Shown piece by piece: positions 60,117 through 64,000 of a DNA stretch of 64,000 nt. The stretch covers positions 4,900,501 to 4,964,500 of the forward strand of contig NZ_CP135971.1 in NCBI RefSeq assembly GCF_032463525.1, given 5' to 3'. The notes beneath the pieces were generated by a model. The model was given only the letters and a program-made list of their open reading frames with translations. It had not been told where the DNA came from and did not search any database. Position numbers and translations under genes: made by a program. This stretch comes from Pseudomonas sp. DTU_2021_1001937_2_SI_NGA_ILE_001 (GTDB lineage Bacteria; Pseudomonadota; Gammaproteobacteria; Pseudomonadales; Pseudomonadaceae). How positions within the stretch are numbered: the stretch's first letter is position 1; the number at the start of each line of letters is the position of its first letter.

Positions 60117-60458
60117 ATGCCGAAGGTGACTTTCCTGCCCCATCACGAGCATTGCCCTGAGGGGATGGTCGTCGAGGCCGAGCCGGGGGTTTCGATCCTC
60201 GAACTGGCCCATGAGCATCACATCGAGATCGAGAGCGCCTGTGGTGGCGTATGTGCCTGCACCACCTGCCACTGCATCATCCGCAAGGGTTTCGACTCGA
60301 CCGGCGAGCTGGACGAGCTGGAAGAAGACATGCTGGACAAGGCCTGGGGTCTTGAGCCGCAATCGCGCCTGGCCTGTCAGGCCCGGGTCGGTGACCAGGA
60401 CATCACCGTCGAGATTCCCAAGTACTCGCTCAACCATGCTGCCGAGCCGCCGCACTGA
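60117..60458 (+). CDS. fdx: Isc-type [2Fe-2S] ferredoxin
   Basis: This 113-residue adrenodoxin-type ferredoxin has ligands C42, C48, C51 and C87 (ACGGVCACTTCHC, RLACQA), the same positions as E. coli Fdx. It supplies electrons for cluster assembly. The ATG at 60117 is preferred to the TTG at 60114. Confidence 0.97.
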   Translation: MPKVTFLPHHEHCPEGMVVEAEPGVSILELAHEHHIEIESACGGVCACTTCHCIIRKGFDSTGELDELEEDMLDKAWGLEPQSRLACQARVGDQDITVEIPKYSLNHAAEPPH

Positions 60459-60477
60459 TTCCTGAGGAAAACCGTTC

Positions 60478-60678
60478 ATGAGTCTCAAATGGGTTGATGT
60501 GCTGGAAATCGCGATCCAGTTGGCTGAAACGCGGCCTGACGTGGATCCGCGCTATGTGAATTTCGTCGACCTGCGCGACTGGGTGACCCAGCTGCCGGAG
60601 TTCGATGATCAGCGTGATCGCGGCGGAGAAAAGGTCCTGGAGGCCATTCAGGCTGCCTGGATCGAAGAACTCGACTGA
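60478..60678 (+). CDS. iscX: Fe-S assembly protein IscX
   Basis: This 66-residue acidic protein has KWVDVLEIAIQLAETRPDVDPRYVNFVDLRDWV and a C-terminal AIQAAWIEELD. It binds IscS and modulates its activity. Last gene of the isc operon. Confidence 0.96.
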   Translation: MSLKWVDVLEIAIQLAETRPDVDPRYVNFVDLRDWVTQLPEFDDQRDRGGEKVLEAIQAAWIEELD

Positions 60679-60806
60679 AAGTGCGGTCGGCGGGGCGGGC
60701 GAGCAATCGTTGCCCTGGGGCGCAAGGCCCGATTTTCCGGGCCGTAACGCCTCGGCGACAGGTCCGCACTGGGGGTTCTATGCATCGCGTTAGGCAATAC
60801 CTCATA

Positions 60807-60835
60807 ACCCGCGTATAATTCGCGGGTTTAATTTT
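60807..60835. promoter_or_regulatory. Hairpin overlapping the ndk -10 box (isc terminator plus ndk promoter)
   Basis: AACCCGCG (60807-60814) pairs with CGCGGGTT (60821-60828) and is followed by TAATTTTT, a terminator-like arrangement. TATAAT (60814-60819) lies in the loop as the likely ndk -10, with TAGGCA (60791-60796) 17 bp upstream as a weak -35. The same bases may stop isc transcripts and start ndk. Confidence 0.6.
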
Positions 60836-60866
60836 TCGCTTTAATCTCTGTTTCTGGAGTTTCACC

Positions 60867-61292
60867 ATGGCTGTTCAACGTACCTTCTCCATCATCAAGC
60901 CAGACGCCGTTGCCAAGAACGTCATCGGCAAGATCACCTCTCGCTTCGAAGAAGCCGGTCTGCGCATCGTTGCCTCGAAAATGAAGCAACTGTCCAAGGC
61001 CGAAGCCGAAGGCTTCTACGCCGAGCACAAAGAGCGCGGCTTCTTCGGTGACCTGGTTGCCTTCATGACTTCCGGTCCGGTTGTCGTTCAGGTTCTGGAA
61101 GGCGAGAACGCTATCGCTCGCAACCGTGAGCTGATGGGCGCTACCAACCCTAAAGAAGCTGCTGCTGGCACCATCCGTGCCGACTTCGCCGAGTCCATCG
61201 ACGCCAACGCCGTCCACGGTTCCGACTCCGAAGCCGCTGCTGCACGTGAAATCGCTTACTTCTTCGCTGCAACCGAGGTAACCGCTCGCTAA
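60867..61292 (+). CDS. ndk: Nucleoside diphosphate kinase
   Basis: This 141-residue kinase has [17 protein letters not shown] and the active-site His117 in NAVHGSDS. It equilibrates (d)NTP pools. Preceded by TGGAG. rlmN begins 31 bp downstream. Confidence 0.98.
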   Translation: MAVQRTFSIIKPDAVAKNVIGKITSRFEEAGLRIVASKMKQLSKAEAEGFYAEHKERGFFGDLVAFMTSGPVVVQVLEGENAIARNRELMGATNPKEAAAGTIRADFAESIDANAVHGSDSEAAAAREIAYFFAATEVTAR

Positions 61293-61323
61293 GCCTTCGG
61301 GTTATCGAGTGAAGGGTGAATCC

Positions 61324-62466
61324 ATGATCGCGACCACTGGTAAAACCAACCTGCTGGGCCTGACCCAGCCGGAAATGGAAAAATTCTTCGAGTCCATCGG
61401 GGAGAAACGCTTCCGTGCCGGTCAGGTCATGAAGTGGATTCACCACTTTGGCGTCGATGATTTCGACGCCATGACCAACGTCGGCAAAGCCCTGCGCGAA
61501 AAGCTCAAGGCGTGTGCCGAGATCCGCGGCCCCGAAGTGGTCAGCGAGGACATCTCCAGCGACGGTACCCGCAAATGGGTCGTGCGCGTGGCGTCCGGCA
61601 GCTGCGTCGAGACCGTGTTCATTCCCCAGGGCAAACGTGGCACCTTGTGCGTTTCGTCCCAGGCAGGCTGTGCCCTGGACTGCAGCTTCTGCTCCACCGG
61701 CAAGCAAGGCTTCAACAGCAACCTCACCGCCGCCGAAGTCATCGGCCAGGTGTGGATCGCCAACAAATCCTTCGGCAGCGTACCCGCCACCATCGACCGT
61801 GCCATCACCAACGTGGTGATGATGGGCATGGGTGAGCCGCTGCTGAACTTCGACAATGTCATCGCCGCCATGCATCTGATGATGGATGACCTGGGGTATG
61901 GCATTTCCAAGCGCCGGGTGACACTGTCCACCTCCGGCGTGGTACCGATGATCGACGAACTGGCCAAGCACATCGACGTGTCCCTGGCACTGTCGCTGCA
62001 TGCGCCTAACGACGAGCTGCGCAACAAGCTGGTACCGCTGAACAAGAAATACCCCCTGAGCGTGCTGCTCGACTCCTGCCGCCGCTACATGGCTGCGTTG
62101 GGTGAAAAGCGCGTGCTGACCATCGAGTACACCCTGCTCAAGGATGTCAACGACCAGCCCCAGCACGCCATCGAGATGATCGAGCTGCTCAAGGACACCC
62201 CTTGCAAGATCAACCTCATCCCGTTCAACCCGTTCCCGCATTCCGGTTACGAGCGGCCTAGCAACAACGCCATCCGCCGCTTCCAGGACATGCTGCACAA
62301 CGCCGGCTACAACGTCACCGTACGGACTACCCGTGGCGAAGACATCGATGCCGCCTGTGGCCAGCTGGTCGGCCAGGTGATGGACCGCACACGGCGCAGC
62401 GAACGCTACATCGCCGTTCGCGAGCTTGAAGCCGGGACCGGGCAGGACCGTCGCGCGGCTTCTTGA
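61324..62466 (+). CDS. rlmN: 23S rRNA/tRNA adenine-C2 methyltransferase RlmN
   Basis: This 380-residue radical SAM enzyme has cluster Cys 116, 120 and 123 ([17 protein letters not shown]), [12 protein letters not shown], and the C-terminal catalytic Cys in [13 protein letters not shown]. It methylates A2503 of 23S rRNA and A37 of tRNAs. The ATG at 61324 follows GAAGGG; the GTG at 61309 is less likely. Confidence 0.96.
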   Translation: MIATTGKTNLLGLTQPEMEKFFESIGEKRFRAGQVMKWIHHFGVDDFDAMTNVGKALREKLKACAEIRGPEVVSEDISSDGTRKWVVRVASGSCVETVFIPQGKRGTLCVSSQAGCALDCSFCSTGKQGFNSNLTAAEVIGQVWIANKSFGSVPATIDRAITNVVMMGMGEPLLNFDNVIAAMHLMMDDLGYGISKRRVTLSTSGVVPMIDELAKHIDVSLALSLHAPNDELRNKLVPLNKKYPLSVLLDSCRRYMAALGEKRVLTIEYTLLKDVNDQPQHAIEMIELLKDTPCKINLIPFNPFPHSGYERPSNNAIRRFQDMLHNAGYNVTVRTTRGEDIDAACGQLVGQVMDRTRRSERYIAVRELEAGTGQDRRAAS

Positions 62467-62489
62467 ACCTGACTGCAAAGAGAGACTCC

Positions 62490-63248
62490 ATGTCTGTGCG
62501 TGCCTCGCTGCTGTTATGTTTCGCCTTCTGGCTGGCAGGATGTGTTTCGTCGGGTGACGTCAACCCGTTGTCCACCAGCAAGGGGCGCGAAGAAGCACGC
62601 AAGGCCTATGTGCAACTGGGGCTGGGGTATCTGCAGGAAGGGCAGACCGAGCGCGCCAAGGTGCCCTTGAAGAAGGCTCTGGACCTCGACGGCAACGACC
62701 CTGATGCCAATGCCGCCCTGGCCCTGGTGTTCCAGGCCGAGATGGAGCCGAAGCTGGCCGACGAGTACTACCTCAAGGCGATCGCCGCCAGCAAGGGCGA
62801 TGCACGCATAGTCAACAACTACGGCAGTTTTCTCTACGAGCAGGGGCGTTATAAGGACGCTTACGCGCGTTTCGAACAGGCCGCCGCCGATAACCTGTAT
62901 CCTGAGCGCTCCCGCGTCTTCGAAAGCCTTGGCATGACCGCCCTGAAGCTCGGGCAGCGTGAACAGGCTCGTGAGCATTTCACCCGTGCCCTGCGTCTGG
63001 ACCGGCGTCAGCCGCGCGCGTTGCTGGAAATGGCAGAGCTGTATTACGAAGATGGGCAGTACGTCCCGGCGCGTGAATACTACGAACGTTACAGTCAGCT
63101 CAGCCAGCAGAACGCTCGCAGCCTGCTGCTCGGCCTGCGCCTGGCGAAGATCTACGAAGACCGCAACACTGCAGCCAGTTATGGTCTGCAGTTGAAAAGA
63201 CTCTATCCCGGTACGCCGGAATATCAGCAATACCTGTCGGAGCAATGA
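62490..63248 (+). CDS. pilW: Type IV pilus biogenesis/stability lipoprotein PilW (PilF)
   Basis: The protein has 252 residues with lipobox LAG-C18. About six TPR repeats follow (ARKAYVQLGLGYLQEGQTERAKVPLKKALDLDGNDPDANAALALVFQ, and so on). It supports assembly of the PilQ secretin in the outer membrane. The frame is open to 62463 but the lipoprotein signal fixes the ATG at 62490. The rodZ start overlaps or abuts the stop. Confidence 0.93.
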   Translation: MSVRASLLLCFAFWLAGCVSSGDVNPLSTSKGREEARKAYVQLGLGYLQEGQTERAKVPLKKALDLDGNDPDANAALALVFQAEMEPKLADEYYLKAIAASKGDARIVNNYGSFLYEQGRYKDAYARFEQAAADNLYPERSRVFESLGMTALKLGQREQAREHFTRALRLDRRQPRALLEMAELYYEDGQYVPAREYYERYSQLSQQNARSLLLGLRLAKIYEDRNTAASYGLQLKRLYPGTPEYQQYLSEQ

Positions 63249-64000
63249 TGAAAACGGCGCATCCCGAAGTTGTAGCAGCCCATCGCGCAAATCCTGGGGA
63301 GACCCTGCGCCAGGCCCGTGAGCATCAGAATTGGTCGTTGCCTGACGTGGCCCACCGGCTCAACCTCACCGTCTCCTCGTTGAACCACGTCGAGAACGGC
63401 GATTTCGACAGGCTGCCCGGTCACACCTTCGCGCGCGGCTATGTGCGGGCCTATGCCAAGCTGCTGGGTCTCGACCAGGCTGCGCTGGTCGCGCAGTTCG
63501 ACCAGTACACCGGTACCGACGGCAAGGGCAGCGAAGTCCACTCGCTGGGGCGTATCGAAGAGCCGGTGCGGCTGTCGCACAACATCCTGCGTATCGTCAG
63601 CCTGCTGTTGCTGCTGGTGCTGGTCGGTGGCGGCTTCCTCTGGTGGCAGGACCAGGCTGCACAGCGTGGCAAGGACCTCACCGGCCTGGTGATGGAGCAC
63701 GTCGAAGTCGAAAGCGCCGATGGCACCACGCAGATTCACCCGATCGACGAGCCGCAGCAACCGGCCCCGGCGCCAGCTCAAGCCAGCGAGGGGGGCAGCG
63801 CGCCACTGCCGTTGAACCCGTCCTCGACCGCGGCGCCGGCCCCTGAGTCCATCGCCAGCGCTCCTGCGCCAGCCGTCCAGGCGCCGGGTGCCCCGTCCAC
63901 CACCCCTGCGACCCCGGCAGCCCAGGGCAGCAGCACTCAGCAGGCCTCCAGCGCCCCGAGCGTAGCGCACACCCCGGCAGGCACGGCCCCGGCGGCGCCT
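63248..64000 (+). CDS. rodZ: Cytoskeletal protein RodZ, 5' part (3' end outside window)
   Basis: The 251 visible residues carry an HTH_25 DNA-binding-like domain at ~18-90 (ETLRQAREHQNWSLPDVAHRLNLTVSSLNHVENGDFDRLPGHTFARGYVRAYAKLLG). One membrane helix lies at ~118-140 (ILRIVSLLLLLVLVGGGFLWW), followed by a periplasmic Pro/Ala-rich linker. RodZ links MreB to the envelope. The ATG at 63248 has GGAG 5 bp upstream; the ATG at 63245 is too close to it. Confidence 0.92.
   Translation, partial: MKTAHPEVVAAHRANPGETLRQAREHQNWSLPDVAHRLNLTVSSLNHVENGDFDRLPGHTFARGYVRAYAKLLGLDQAALVAQFDQYTGTDGKGSEVHSLGRIEEPVRLSHNILRIVSLLLLLVLVGGGFLWWQDQAAQRGKDLTGLVMEHVEVESADGTTQIHPIDEPQQPAPAPAQASEGGSAPLPLNPSSTAAPAPESIASAPAPAVQAPGAPSTTPATPAAQGSSTQQASSAPSVAHTPAGTAPAAP

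Overview
The window is chromosomal DNA of a Pseudomonas, most likely of the P. putida group. The basis is the high GC content with long antisense shadow frames, and the gene contents and order cyoABCDE, tRNA-Leu/queA-tgt-yajC-secD-secF, suhB/trmJ-cysE-iscRSUA-hscBA-fdx-iscX, ndk-rlmN-pilW-rodZ. A PheC-like periplasmic protein, a three-subunit gluconate dehydrogenase and a PA2169-type ferritin-like protein also fit. The species call is inference from gene content and not from a database comparison.

Layout. 1-1447: end of an MFS carrier overlapping an EamA-type exporter. 1714-2184: PA2169-type four-helix protein. 2246-3772: membrane diguanylate cyclase. 3928-10246: a minus-strand unit with sensor kinase, OmpR-type regulator, RND pump and membrane-fusion protein. 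10656-16635: chaperone-usher fimbrial operon (pilin, chaperone, REP pair, usher, second chaperone, adhesin). 16637-18772: YkgJ-type Cys-cluster protein, small secreted protein, CheV. 19348-25130: dsbB and the cytochrome bo3 quinol oxidase operon. 25353-28047: glycosyltransferase, acetyltransferase, ilvE. 28093-31034: a zinc-ribbon-like unknown, sodC, a membrane unknown and a YceK/YidQ-type lipoprotein.

31081-31528 holds the most unusual element, a CRISPR array with type I-F repeats (28-bp repeat, 32-bp spacers, strict 60-bp period) and no cas gene anywhere in the window. Its repeats decay leftwards. The three rightmost repeats share one substitution, and a perfect IHF consensus lies 83 bp beyond the right end. 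Together these place the leader on the right and transcription on the minus strand.

31720-45629 is an accessory and signalling stretch: DUF4823-type lipoprotein, mntP behind a yybP-ykoY manganese riboswitch, a GAF-GGDEF-EAL protein, gluconate dehydrogenase, a PheC-like binding protein, a second diguanylate cyclase and two chemoreceptors. 45984-64000 is housekeeping: tRNA-Leu(CAA), queuosine synthesis (queA, tgt), Sec accessory genes (yajC, secD, secF), suhB, trmJ, cysE, the whole isc Fe-S assembly operon behind an IscR-type operator, ndk, rlmN, pilW and the 5' part of rodZ.

Functional threads are respiration and redox (Cyo, gluconate dehydrogenase, DsbB, SodC, Isc), surface attachment and c-di-GMP (fimbriae, two cyclases, one EAL protein), chemotaxis (CheV, two MCPs), and metal or drug homeostasis (RND unit, MntP).
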